A stretch of 64,000 nt of DNA from NCBI GenBank assembly GCA_900317305.1, contig ONGG01000002.1, positions 124,001-188,000 on the forward strand, in the 5' to 3' direction. Numbering within the stretch: the first letter of the stretch is position 1; each line of letters starts with the position of its first letter. Made by a program: the position numbers and the translations under genes. Under the pieces are notes generated by a model that made no database searches, was not told the origin of the DNA, and saw only the letters and a list, made by a program, of their open reading frames with translations. This document shows positions 46,494-54,482 of the stretch, in pieces. Origin of the DNA: an uncultured Prevotellaceae bacterium (GTDB lineage: Bacteria > Bacteroidota > Bacteroidia > Bacteroidales > Bacteroidaceae).

Positions 46494-46547
46494 CTCAACT
46501 TTAGCAAGTTGAGAGGAGTTCAGAAGTTGAGCGAATGCGAAACTTCA
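46494..46547. repeat. interspersed repeat copy B (hairpin plus GAAGTTGA dyad)
   Basis: CTCAACTT-TAGC-AAGTTGAG (46494-46513), AGGAGTTCA, then the imperfect dyad 46523-46547 (GAAGTT...AACTTC). Compared with copy A at 7210-7240, it has exactly the 25-nt dyad inserted between AGGAGTTCA and ATAAAT. Confidence 0.7.
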
Positions 46548-46553
46548 ATAAAT

Positions 46554-46593
46554 AAGAAAAGCGTGGTAGGGATTACCTTACCACGCTTTTCTT
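46554..46593 (-). terminator. terminator of the GH53 gene, overlapping its stop codon
   Basis: A perfect 15-bp stem (46554-46568 with 46579-46593) with a 10-nt loop that contains the GH53 stop codon (46573-46575). A U-rich stretch follows on the minus strand. Confidence 0.75.
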
Positions 46594-47844
46594 TCCGTTG
46601 ATGATGTAGATGCCCGGAGGCAGGTTCTTCACAGAGGTGTCGATACGTCGGCCATCCAGGCTGTATGCATCTCCCACCGGCATGGGAATCCTTGGATATT
46701 CTGTTATGCCCACGCTCTCGTTCATGAAGTTCTTGAGCACGTAGAGGGCCGGCTCGGCTTTTCCCGTCTGGTTGTCGAAGAGGCCGGCGTTATACCAGTT
46801 GTCGGTCACGCGTTGGGTGTTCCAGTCAAGTCCATACTCATTGGCTTCCATGAACCACCAGAACATGCCGTTCACGTTGGCGTGGTTGTTGAGGATGTCG
46901 ATGAGAGCCAGGGTGAAGGCTTTCTGTCCCTCGCCGTTGATGGGGTAGGTGGCCGAGAGGTCGTAGTCGACGCCAGAGGGTTGCCAGTCGTGGTAGTAGC
47001 CCACCTCCACAATCATGATTTTCTTGTCAGGGTAGCTGCTCTCCATCTGGGTTAGCGCGTTGTTCAGGGTGTTGAGCGTGCCGTGGTAGTAGGGGTAGTA
47101 CGACAGGCCGATGATATCGTAATCCACGGAGTAGTCCTTCATCTTCTGGTAGAAGGCTTTGAGCACGTTGACGTTGGCCACGCGCTCGGTGTGGATCACT
47201 ACCTGGGCATTGGGACATTCCTCGCGGCATGCCTCGATGGCACGCTTCAGCAGAGTGGTGAAGCGGGGCCAGTTGGCGTCGCTGTTGGTGTATACCTTCT
47301 TCAGCTGCGATGTGGGGTCGGTAGAGCGGCCCCAGAGCATGCCATAACTGATTTCATTGCCCGTCTGGATGAAGTCGGGGGTGGCTCCGGCAGCTTTCAT
47401 TTGCTGCAGCACATCCTTGGTATACGTATAGATCTTGTCGTAGAGTTGGTCGTCGTTCAGGTCGGCCCAGGCTTGTGGTGTCCATTGCTTCACGGGGTCG
47501 GCCCAGGTGTCGGAGTAGTGGAAGTCGAGCATCAGGGCCATGCCGGCGTCCTTGATTTGCTTGCCCAGTGCCTTCACGTATTCCAGGTCTTGCACCACGC
47601 CCTGTCCCTTGTGGTCGGAGGGAGCGTTCTCGGGATTGACGAAGAGACGCACGCGCATGGCGTTCATGCCCTGCTCGCCGAAATAGGGCAGGGGGGCGTC
47701 GATGGGCGTGCCGTCGGTGGCGAGGTATTTCGCGCCATGCGACACGTAGGAGGGCAGCAGCGATATGTCGCCGCCGAAATATTTGCCGTCGGCCAGCATA
47801 GGCATGGCGACGACACACAGGATGAGGGTCAGCAGTTTTCTCAT
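46573..47844 (-). CDS. GH53 endo-beta-1,4-galactanase with T9SS-like C-terminal tail
   Basis: A 423-residue enzyme with signal peptide (MRKLLTLILCVVAMPMLADG). The GH53 barrel starts FGGDISLLPSYVSHGAKY; the acid/base Glu is in FIQTGNEISYGMLWG and the nucleophile Glu in KIMIVEVGYYHDW. It would cut beta-1,4-galactan of type I arabinogalactan or pectin. The last 34 residues (YSLDGRRIDTSVKNLPPGIYIINGKKSVVR) form a short T9SS-type sorting tail shared with the amylase upstream, suggesting export by the PorV pathway. It lies beside the starch genes but its substrate is unrelated; a hairpin separates it from the amylase gene, so it may be regulated on its own. Confidence 0.93.
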   Translation of the reverse strand: MRKLLTLILCVVAMPMLADGKYFGGDISLLPSYVSHGAKYLATDGTPIDAPLPYFGEQGMNAMRVRLFVNPENAPSDHKGQGVVQDLEYVKALGKQIKDAGMALMLDFHYSDTWADPVKQWTPQAWADLNDDQLYDKIYTYTKDVLQQMKAAGATPDFIQTGNEISYGMLWGRSTDPTSQLKKVYTNSDANWPRFTTLLKRAIEACREECPNAQVVIHTERVANVNVLKAFYQKMKDYSVDYDIIGLSYYPYYHGTLNTLNNALTQMESSYPDKKIMIVEVGYYHDWQPSGVDYDLSATYPINGEGQKAFTLALIDILNNHANVNGMFWWFMEANEYGLDWNTQRVTDNWYNAGLFDNQTGKAEPALYVLKNFMNESVGITEYPRIPMPVGDAYSLDGRRIDTSVKNLPPGIYIINGKKSVVR

Positions 47845-47935
47845 GTTCAGTTTTTAGGTTGATGGTTTTTCCGACTGCGAAAATACGGCTTTCTCAAGAG
47901 ATATGCAAATTTTTGAGTTACTATTTGCTGAGATG

Positions 47936-47971
47936 AAATGGGGGATGCCGTCATGTTGGCACCCCCCATTT
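47936..47971 (-). terminator. hairpin after the amylase gene
   Basis: AAATGGGGG (47936-47944) / CCCCCATTT (47963-47971) plus an inner TGCC/GGCA. A strong stem, but only a short U-run, so termination may be partial. Confidence 0.5.
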
Positions 47972-47993
47972 TCTATGCTTTCTGTAGTGTATG

Positions 47994-50051
47994 CTATCTC
48001 ACCACAACCTTCTTGTGGCCCATGATGTAGAGGCCGGCCGGAAGACCTCGTGTCGACTCGCTGAGGCTGGTGCCCGGCGTGCCGCGGCGTATCAGGCGGC
48101 CGTCGATGCTGTAGATGTCGGCACTCCCCTTGCCAGTGGCCAGGGTGGGCTGAGCGATGCCCGTCTCCACCTGGTTCACCAGGTTTTTGCCACCCTCGGT
48201 GGCCGTCGAGACCTCGAAGAAGGTGGTCTGGTTGATGCCCACGATATCTACGGTCTGCGGACTGCCGTTGTTGGTGCTGAACACGAAGTTCACCTCGTCG
48301 GTGGCACTGTTGATGGTGTACGACTTCTTGAACCAGTTCTTGCCCTCGGCACTCACGGTGGTGGTCACCTTGTCGCCGGGCCATGAGCTGTTGGAGGGCG
48401 AGTGTGTGCCGTCGCCACCCCATGTCCAGAAGTTCACGCTGCTCCAGCCCACGGCGTCGGTGTTCACGTAGATGTCGATGGCATAGGGCTCGAAGGTCGA
48501 GACGGTGTACTCACGGGTGATGATGCTGCTCACGTTGCCGCCTTTCAGCAGACCCACCTTCAGCGTGGTGGTGCCAGCGGGTATGGTGATGGTGGTGCCG
48601 CTGGCCACACGGGTGCTCTGGGCGGTCGGCTCGCTGCCGTCGGTGGTGTAGACGAGCTGGGCGCCCTCGTCCTCGCTCACGGCGGTGAGGGTGGCGCTCT
48701 GTGCCCCGTCATACTCGCCCGAGGGCAGGTCGACCCATGCCAGTTCGGCGGTCTTGGCCAGGAAGTAGGCGTAGTGGTAGCCCGAGAGGATGCGCTGCCA
48801 ACGGGTGCCGGGCTCGTAGCTGGTGGCGTTGTTGCCCACCACGGCCAGCAGTTCGCTCTTGTCGCCGGTCACGCGCACGGCGTAGTAGTTGGTGTTGTTG
48901 GCCTGGTTGGCATAGGTGCTCATGCTTTGGATGCCAGCGGCCTGGCGGGCGTTGATCATCATCTTGATGTCTTTCTTGCAGGCCATCCAGTGGGTCATGA
49001 ACACGCAGGGAGTGCCGGGCATGGCCAGCAGGTAGGCATTGGCGGCCAGCGTGTCGCGCACGATGGGGTCCTGGCCGGCGTTGGCGCGGCGCTCGGTGTC
49101 GTGGTTCTCCACGAAGGTCACGGCATAGCGGCGGTAGCCACCATTCTCGTAGTTGTTGCTCATCAGTGGCCAGCTGCCATCGTTCTGCTTGCCCAGATAG
49201 GTCCAGTCGTTGCGGTTGATGGCGTTGCGCACGGTGTAGCGGAACTGGAAGTCGAAGGCGGCGCTCTGTATCACGTCGTTCACCTTCGTGGCATCTATCC
49301 AGCGGCGGATGGTGCTCGTGCCGTCCCAGCATTCGCCCACCGAGTATTCCACACCGCAGTTGCTGTTGTACTGACCGGTGTATGAGCCGCTGTAGCCTTT
49401 CACCATGTCGTAGCGGAATCCCGTGTATCCGAGATACTCGCGCAGGTATTTCAGGTAGGCGTTCACGTTGGCTTGCACGTTGGCGCTCTTGTGGTCGAGG
49501 TCGCGCATGCCGCCCCATCCCTCACCGGTGTCGTTGTTGGCCGAGAGCGAGTAGCCGTTCTGCGTGGCCCAGTTCAGGGTGGCGCCACCGTCGTCGTCAC
49601 GACAGATGTCGGTGGAACTCATCGAGTAGGTCTGGCCGTCGAGGGGGTTCACCTCGGTGGGGAAGTCCACCCAGTTGGACAGGTTGCCACGGTGGTTCAC
49701 CACCACGTCGGCAATCACGCCAGTGCCCTTGGCCTTGAAGGTCTGGATCATCGACTTCAGCTGCTCCTCATTGCCGAAACTGCTGTTCTGGTCGTACCAG
49801 TAGAGGGGGTCGTAGCCCATCGAGGGGTTGTTGGCGGCACGGCCGCTCTGGGGCACCCACACGAGCGAGAAATAGTTCGAGATGTCGCTGGCCTGCGATT
49901 CGAGCGTGCGCCATTGGCTGGGGGTGAACGAGTCCCAGTAGAAGGCTTGGAGCATCACGCCGTTATAGTTGGAGGGCCAACCTTGTGCAGAGGCGGTCAG
50001 GGCCGATGCCAGCATCAGGATGACAATGCTTAAGGTATTGATTCTCTTCAT
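47994..50051 (-). CDS. GH13 alpha-amylase with CBM26 and T9SS-like tail
   Basis: A 685-residue secreted amylase. Signal peptide (MKRINTLSIVILMLASALTASA); catalytic barrel with conserved VIADVVVNHR, nucleophile Asp in TGFRYDMVKGY, acid Glu in SVGECWDGT and Asp in FVENHDTE; a domain C; an FN3/chitobiase-like module (LPSGEYDGAQSATLTAV); a CBM26-type starch-binding module (about 525-620, with VGWSSVNFWTWGGDGTHSPS); and a T9SS-type tail (IYSIDGRLIRRG...LPAGLYIMGHKKVVVR). It should hydrolyse alpha-1,4 links of starch at the cell surface. It has its own -7 element and a LacI-type operator upstream. Confidence 0.94.
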   Translation of the reverse strand: MKRINTLSIVILMLASALTASAQGWPSNYNGVMLQAFYWDSFTPSQWRTLESQASDISNYFSLVWVPQSGRAANNPSMGYDPLYWYDQNSSFGNEEQLKSMIQTFKAKGTGVIADVVVNHRGNLSNWVDFPTEVNPLDGQTYSMSSTDICRDDDGGATLNWATQNGYSLSANNDTGEGWGGMRDLDHKSANVQANVNAYLKYLREYLGYTGFRYDMVKGYSGSYTGQYNSNCGVEYSVGECWDGTSTIRRWIDATKVNDVIQSAAFDFQFRYTVRNAINRNDWTYLGKQNDGSWPLMSNNYENGGYRRYAVTFVENHDTERRANAGQDPIVRDTLAANAYLLAMPGTPCVFMTHWMACKKDIKMMINARQAAGIQSMSTYANQANNTNYYAVRVTGDKSELLAVVGNNATSYEPGTRWQRILSGYHYAYFLAKTAELAWVDLPSGEYDGAQSATLTAVSEDEGAQLVYTTDGSEPTAQSTRVASGTTITIPAGTTTLKVGLLKGGNVSSIITREYTVSTFEPYAIDIYVNTDAVGWSSVNFWTWGGDGTHSPSNSSWPGDKVTTTVSAEGKNWFKKSYTINSATDEVNFVFSTNNGSPQTVDIVGINQTTFFEVSTATEGGKNLVNQVETGIAQPTLATGKGSADIYSIDGRLIRRGTPGTSLSESTRGLPAGLYIMGHKKVVVR

Positions 50052-50077
50052 ATTGGATGTTTTTAGATTTCTATGTG

Positions 50078-50085
50078 CAAATATA
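50078..50085 (-). promoter_or_regulatory. -7 element of the amylase promoter
   Basis: TATATTTG on the minus strand, about 27 nt before the ATG at 50051. The -33 box is poor, as expected for an activator-dependent promoter. Confidence 0.5.
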
Positions 50086-50140
50086 AGCCGAATATCGGTT
50101 GCTTGTCACTTTGGGAAAGGTTTTTTGGCACCATTCGTGA

Positions 50141-50154
50141 TGCAAACGTTTGCA
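50141..50154. promoter_or_regulatory. LacI-type operator upstream of the amylase gene
   Basis: TGCAAACGTTTGCA, a perfect 14-bp palindrome with the central CG typical of LacI-family operators. It shares the 12-bp core GCAAACGTTTGC with 59445-59462. Its centre is 69.5 bp upstream of the 3' end of the amylase -7 box. Confidence 0.75.
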
Positions 50155-50214
50155 CAAGGAGCTAAAGACAAGGGGCGCCAACGAGCGCCCCTTGTGTCAG
50201 GATTTATACTTTGA

Positions 50215-51339
50215 TTATTCGCCCACGACGATGACGCAGCGGTTGCGGTCGTTCTCGGCGAAGGGCTGTACAGTGTCACCATACGAGCTCACGTCCATGC
50301 GGCTTCTGGAGATGCCTCTCTCCTCGAGGGCCTTGGCCACCTTCTCGGCACGGGCCTTGGCATAGCCCACGTTGATCTTCGGGTTGCCGGTACCACGGTC
50401 GGCATAGCCCTTGATGCTGATGCTCTTGCCAGGATACTTGTTGCACCACTCCACGATGCGGTTCAGGGTAACATCGGGTGATGGATCCGACTCGCGGATG
50501 ATGTAGAAGAAGGTCTCTTTCAGCGGCTCATCCTTCACCACGGGTTTGGGCTCTGGCTTGGGTTCGGGTTTCGGCTCTACCACGGGTTTGGGCTCTGGCT
50601 TGGGTTCCACCACAGGAGGAGGTGCCACCACGGGGGCGGGAGCCTTCTTCTTCTGACCGAACTTGAAGGTGAGGCCCACGAGGCCCACGATCTGCCAGTC
50701 GGGGTCGAAGTTCGACTTCAGGTTGAAGCAGTCGTTCTTGTAGTTGGCGTCGAGCTCAAGGCTCAGTCCGAAATGGGGTGAGAAGCAGTACTCGAACTGT
50801 GTGCCGAAACGGCCGTTGAACGAGCTGTGCTTCGTGCCGCATTGGTCGGGACCTACATAGAAGTTGTTGCCCTTGGTCATGCTGCTCACGATGCCTTTGT
50901 ACTCATCGAAGTCCCAGCCGTAGTTCACGCCGAAGCCGGCAAGCAGCACCCAGTTGAAGCGCTGCGAGGAGCGGTTGGGAGAGATGATGTTCGACATGTT
51001 CATCAAGAGGTCGAGGTCGCCGGTGATGGCCTTGAACTTGTAGTCGGCGTCACCATTGGGCAGACCGGGGAAGCGCTCCTGCAGGAAACCACCCTTGGCC
51101 TCATAGCCTTGTGCGTGGAGGCGCACACCCACCTTCGGATTGAAGTAGCGGCCGAACGACACGGCAAACTGCGGTGTGACGAGGTCCATGAAGTCGTAGT
51201 GGGTGAGAGTGACTTGGGCACCACCCTGCACAGAGATGAAGTTGTGGGGGTAGTACTCGTCGGTATCTTGTGCCTGGGCAGCGGTGGACACTCCGAAGAG
51301 GAGTGCCACGGCTGCTGCTATGTTCAAAAACTTTTTCAT
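50215..51339 (-). CDS. OmpA-family outer-membrane protein inside the starch operon
   Basis: A 374-residue protein: signal peptide (MKKFLNIAAAVALLFGVSTAAQA), an eight-strand-like N-terminal barrel (about 25-220), a Pro-Lys-Glu spacer (EPKPEPKPVVEPKPEPKP), and a C-terminal OmpA peptidoglycan-binding domain (about 255-374; ISIKGYADRGTGNPKINVGYAKARAEKVAKALEERG). The spacer spans the periplasm between outer membrane and wall. An in-frame TTG at 51348 is possible, but ATG at 51339 is preferred. Only 20 bp separate it from the susF gene upstream, so it appears to belong to the susCDEF transcript, which is unusual for an OmpA. Confidence 0.9.
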   Translation of the reverse strand: MKKFLNIAAAVALLFGVSTAAQAQDTDEYYPHNFISVQGGAQVTLTHYDFMDLVTPQFAVSFGRYFNPKVGVRLHAQGYEAKGGFLQERFPGLPNGDADYKFKAITGDLDLLMNMSNIISPNRSSQRFNWVLLAGFGVNYGWDFDEYKGIVSSMTKGNNFYVGPDQCGTKHSSFNGRFGTQFEYCFSPHFGLSLELDANYKNDCFNLKSNFDPDWQIVGLVGLTFKFGQKKKAPAPVVAPPPVVEPKPEPKPVVEPKPEPKPEPKPVVKDEPLKETFFYIIRESDPSPDVTLNRIVEWCNKYPGKSISIKGYADRGTGNPKINVGYAKARAEKVAKALEERGISRSRMDVSSYGDTVQPFAENDRNRCVIVVGE

Positions 51340-51359
51340 AGTTGCCAAAAGTTATGTTA

Positions 51360-53168
51360 TTACTGTTTCACAATGGTAGCATACATCTTGTCGCTCTGGG
51401 CGCGGCTGGGATACAGCTTGATGGTGTAGGTGCCGGCCTCGCTGATGCTCAGGTCGGGACCGCCTTCCCAAAGGTCGTCCACGGAGTCGCCTCCCAGGTT
51501 GATGTCCCAAGAGCCATTGGTGGTGAACTTGAACTTGTCGGCATTGAGCTGTGTGGTAATCTCCCAGCAGTCCTCCACCATGTTGTATCTCATCACGGTA
51601 TACGACGGGGCATCCCATCCGCCTGCCGTAGCAGGTCCTACAAGGCCCCAGGTGAGCTTCGTGGCGGTCAGCGAACCATTGGCCACGTCGGCTACGAGCT
51701 TGTAATAGCCGGGTTCGGTGCAGTTGATGTTGCTGCCATCACCAAGCGTGAATATCGAGCTATACGAGGTGAAGTCGTTGTAGTTGTACTCGGCATTCCA
51801 GTTACGCTCCTTGGTGAACTTGAAGTCGCCGTCCATGTAGGCAAAGCCTTCATAAACACCGTTGAAGCTGGCTGAGCGCAGGGCCGGAGCCAGTTCGGGC
51901 GTCCATCCCCATTCAGGCATGCCGGGTGCGGCGGTGTTGTACTTCTGGGCATTGCCCGGCACATAGATGAACTCGGCGAAGTTGAGCGGTGTGATCTCAT
52001 AGGTGTAGTCCATCATGTTGACGGAGAAGCGGTAGTACCTTGCAGAGCCGTCGACGCAGAACGAGTGGTCGCCGTCGAGGTTGTAGCGACGGTCGAACGA
52101 ACCGCTGAGGTCTTTGCTGTCGCCCTTCGTGCCGAAGAGCTTGTTCCATACGCCCTCGCCTACAGCATCGATGGCTTCATCGTCGCCGAATGCGAACCAC
52201 ATCTCACCGCCAGTGCTCTCAAACGTGTAGGTGAAGACAGGATCCTCGAACACGCTCTTGTCGCTGTGAGAGAACTTCTGGGCCTTGGAGTTGTTCCACT
52301 CGCCCGGACCACCGATGAGGTAGTAGTTCTCGGCGATGTTGAGGGCCTCAATCTGGTAGCTGTAGTCCATCATGTTGATGGTTACCTTGATGAGTCTCGG
52401 ACCTGCTGGCACGCAGAACGAGCCATCATCGCTCAGGTTGTAGCGGCGGTCGAGGTTACCCGTCGGGTCGGTGTTGCCGTTGCCCTTTGTCGTACCGAGG
52501 AGTTTCGACCAGTCGTTGTCGTTGGCGATGGCCTCGCAGGCCTCGTCGTCGCCGATGGCGAACCAGGTGTCACCCTCCGATGCGTTGAAGGTCACGGTGA
52601 AGACAGGATCTTCGTATACATCCTTTCCGCTGTGGCTGAACTTCAGCATCTTGTTCTTGGCCGACTCGCTCCAGTCGTTGGGGCCGCCCACGATGTAGTA
52701 GTTCTGCGAGATCTGTGGCGCCTTCGGGATAGCAGTGATATGGAAGATGCCAGAGGTGGCGGTCTTCACTGCCGTGGTGCCGTTGCTGAGCCACATGCTC
52801 ACGGTGGCTTCTATGGAGCGCTCCACAGGGCGGCGGCCGAATTTGCCAATCACGAAGTTGGAGAGGTCGGCGGAGTTCATCACGCCGTCGGCACTGATAT
52901 CATATGTTTCCTCACCACCAAGGGTGATGGTGTATGAAGGCGTGAACGAAGGGTCGGATGCGGTGGGGGCAGTGATGCTGCACACCTTCACCGTCTCCTC
53001 GGCATAGCTGTTGAAGTCGATCGTGCCTACTGAGGTGACACTACCGTCGCCGAAGGAAACCTTCTCGGGCTGGTCGACCACTTGTGGGCTGAGCCAGTCT
53101 TTGTAGTCGTCGGTACAGGCTGCCAACGAGGCTACGAGAGCCATTCCTAATAATATTTTCTTAGTCAT
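51360..53168 (-). CDS. susF: SusF-like surface starch-binding lipoprotein
   Basis: A 602-residue lipoprotein (lipobox LAA-C, then TDDYKDW). The N-terminal domain (about 20-150) is followed by tandem starch-binding-like modules. The first two are near duplicates: NYYIVGGPNDWSES...FSHSGKDVYEDPVFTVTF...FAIGDDEACEAI and NYYLIGGPGEWNNS...FSHSDKSVFEDPVFTYTF...FAFGDDEAIDAV. A third (FIYVPGNAQKYN) and a fourth (LTWGLVGPATAGGWDAP) complete it. It binds starch on the cell surface to support SusCD. Gap 48 bp to susE upstream. Confidence 0.88.
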   Translation of the reverse strand: MTKKILLGMALVASLAACTDDYKDWLSPQVVDQPEKVSFGDGSVTSVGTIDFNSYAEETVKVCSITAPTASDPSFTPSYTITLGGEETYDISADGVMNSADLSNFVIGKFGRRPVERSIEATVSMWLSNGTTAVKTATSGIFHITAIPKAPQISQNYYIVGGPNDWSESAKNKMLKFSHSGKDVYEDPVFTVTFNASEGDTWFAIGDDEACEAIANDNDWSKLLGTTKGNGNTDPTGNLDRRYNLSDDGSFCVPAGPRLIKVTINMMDYSYQIEALNIAENYYLIGGPGEWNNSKAQKFSHSDKSVFEDPVFTYTFESTGGEMWFAFGDDEAIDAVGEGVWNKLFGTKGDSKDLSGSFDRRYNLDGDHSFCVDGSARYYRFSVNMMDYTYEITPLNFAEFIYVPGNAQKYNTAAPGMPEWGWTPELAPALRSASFNGVYEGFAYMDGDFKFTKERNWNAEYNYNDFTSYSSIFTLGDGSNINCTEPGYYKLVADVANGSLTATKLTWGLVGPATAGGWDAPSYTVMRYNMVEDCWEITTQLNADKFKFTTNGSWDINLGGDSVDDLWEGGPDLSISEAGTYTIKLYPSRAQSDKMYATIVKQ

Positions 53169-53216
53169 AATGAATTCATTTTATGAGTTGATGGGTTGGT
53201 GAGTGGTATGCTCACT

Positions 53217-54449
53217 TTACTGTTTGATGAAACGGATGTAGCCTGTGATATCGTTGAAGATAATCAGATAGGTTCCTGCCTCTTCAACCACGAGGTCGGC
53301 ACCGTTGCTCTCACCATAGACATACATACCTTCACTGTAATTGACGAATGTACCGCCCTTGTTGAAGTCCCAGGAGTCGGCCTGCTTCACTTTCACCTTG
53401 TCGCCAGCGGCAAAGGTGTGGCTGATGTACCAGTCATGGTTCTCCCAGCCCGAAGAGCAAGCGGTCATCGGATCATCGTTCCAATCGTTGAACGTGCCGG
53501 CGATGGCCATTCCGTTGAATATAGCCGGAGTGCCATCATACTTCTCAATCTTGAGTGCAGTGGTTACTTCCTTGTCGCCAACCTTGGCCAGTTCAGCCGT
53601 GTTGAGCGTCACTTTGTAAATACCCGGTTCGCTGACGGTGATGTTGCCGGAGCCGCCGTCGTTCTTCACGAAGCCGTCGTTGCTCTGGCCAATCTGGGCT
53701 GCCCAGTTGTCGTCGAGGGCACCGCGGAGCTTGAAGCCGCTGCCGCCGAGGTAGCCAATCCACTGGATTTCGCCTTGTCCGGTCTTGTTGTCATATTCCA
53801 CACCATTAATGGTCTGCATCGGGATGACACACTTGCCTACGTCACCACCCCACGATCCGTCGGCAATGTCAGCACCGATAAGCCACCAAATCTCGGGATC
53901 GGCGGGTTTCAGTTCCACGTAGTAGGGCACGGTGTTGAGCGTGACGACATTGGAGTAAATGACTCCATATTCGTTGAAAGAGGCATCGCGCAGAGCGGAC
54001 TTCACACGCACTGAGAGTGGCAGTCTCTCAGGCGTGGTGGTCTCCGTCCATCCACAGAGTTGGAGTAATTGGCGGTTGAGGTTCTGCATGTTGATTTGCA
54101 CATCCTTACCACTGCTATAGGTCTCATTCACATTGACGAAATCGGCGCCAGTATTGTCTTCAAGATTCTCGTCGAAGACTTTGTTGAAGGAGCCTGTGGG
54201 CGACACCTGCACGGTGTAGGTGGGCACCACGGGGGCGTTGAAATTGTTATAGGGAGTTGGTTGCGACCATGTGAGAGTTACCGTAGGTGTCTTCTCCATA
54301 ACTACATAGCCGGTAATGGCAGGCTCGTTGAGCACAAACGTGGTGGGCTGGGTAAGCGTGGGGTTGGAGTCGTTGTCATCCTCACACGAACTGAGGAGGA
54401 AGAGCCCCACTGCGGCCAGCAGTATAGTTGGTTTGAATATGGTTTTCAT
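53217..54449 (-). CDS. susE: SusE-like surface starch-binding lipoprotein
   Basis: A 410-residue lipoprotein with lipobox LSS-C followed by EDDNDSN, a clear surface-export signal. The N-terminal SusE domain (TTFVLNEPAITGYVVMEKTPTVTLTWSQP) is followed by two CBM-like modules (IWWLIGADIADGSWGG and FNGMAIAGTFNDWNDDPM). It acts with SusCDF at the surface. Gaps 33 bp to susD and 48 bp to susF. Confidence 0.88.
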   Translation of the reverse strand: MKTIFKPTILLAAVGLFLLSSCEDDNDSNPTLTQPTTFVLNEPAITGYVVMEKTPTVTLTWSQPTPYNNFNAPVVPTYTVQVSPTGSFNKVFDENLEDNTGADFVNVNETYSSGKDVQINMQNLNRQLLQLCGWTETTTPERLPLSVRVKSALRDASFNEYGVIYSNVVTLNTVPYYVELKPADPEIWWLIGADIADGSWGGDVGKCVIPMQTINGVEYDNKTGQGEIQWIGYLGGSGFKLRGALDDNWAAQIGQSNDGFVKNDGGSGNITVSEPGIYKVTLNTAELAKVGDKEVTTALKIEKYDGTPAIFNGMAIAGTFNDWNDDPMTACSSGWENHDWYISHTFAAGDKVKVKQADSWDFNKGGTFVNYSEGMYVYGESNGADLVVEEAGTYLIIFNDITGYIRFIKQ

Positions 54450-54482
54450 AATTGTCTGTTGTCAATTATTAATGGTTAGTTG

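Noticed and set aside
48402..49385. 327-codon plus-strand frame opposite the amylase
   Set aside because: Repetitive Gly/Val/His translation, antisense of conserved GH13 motifs.
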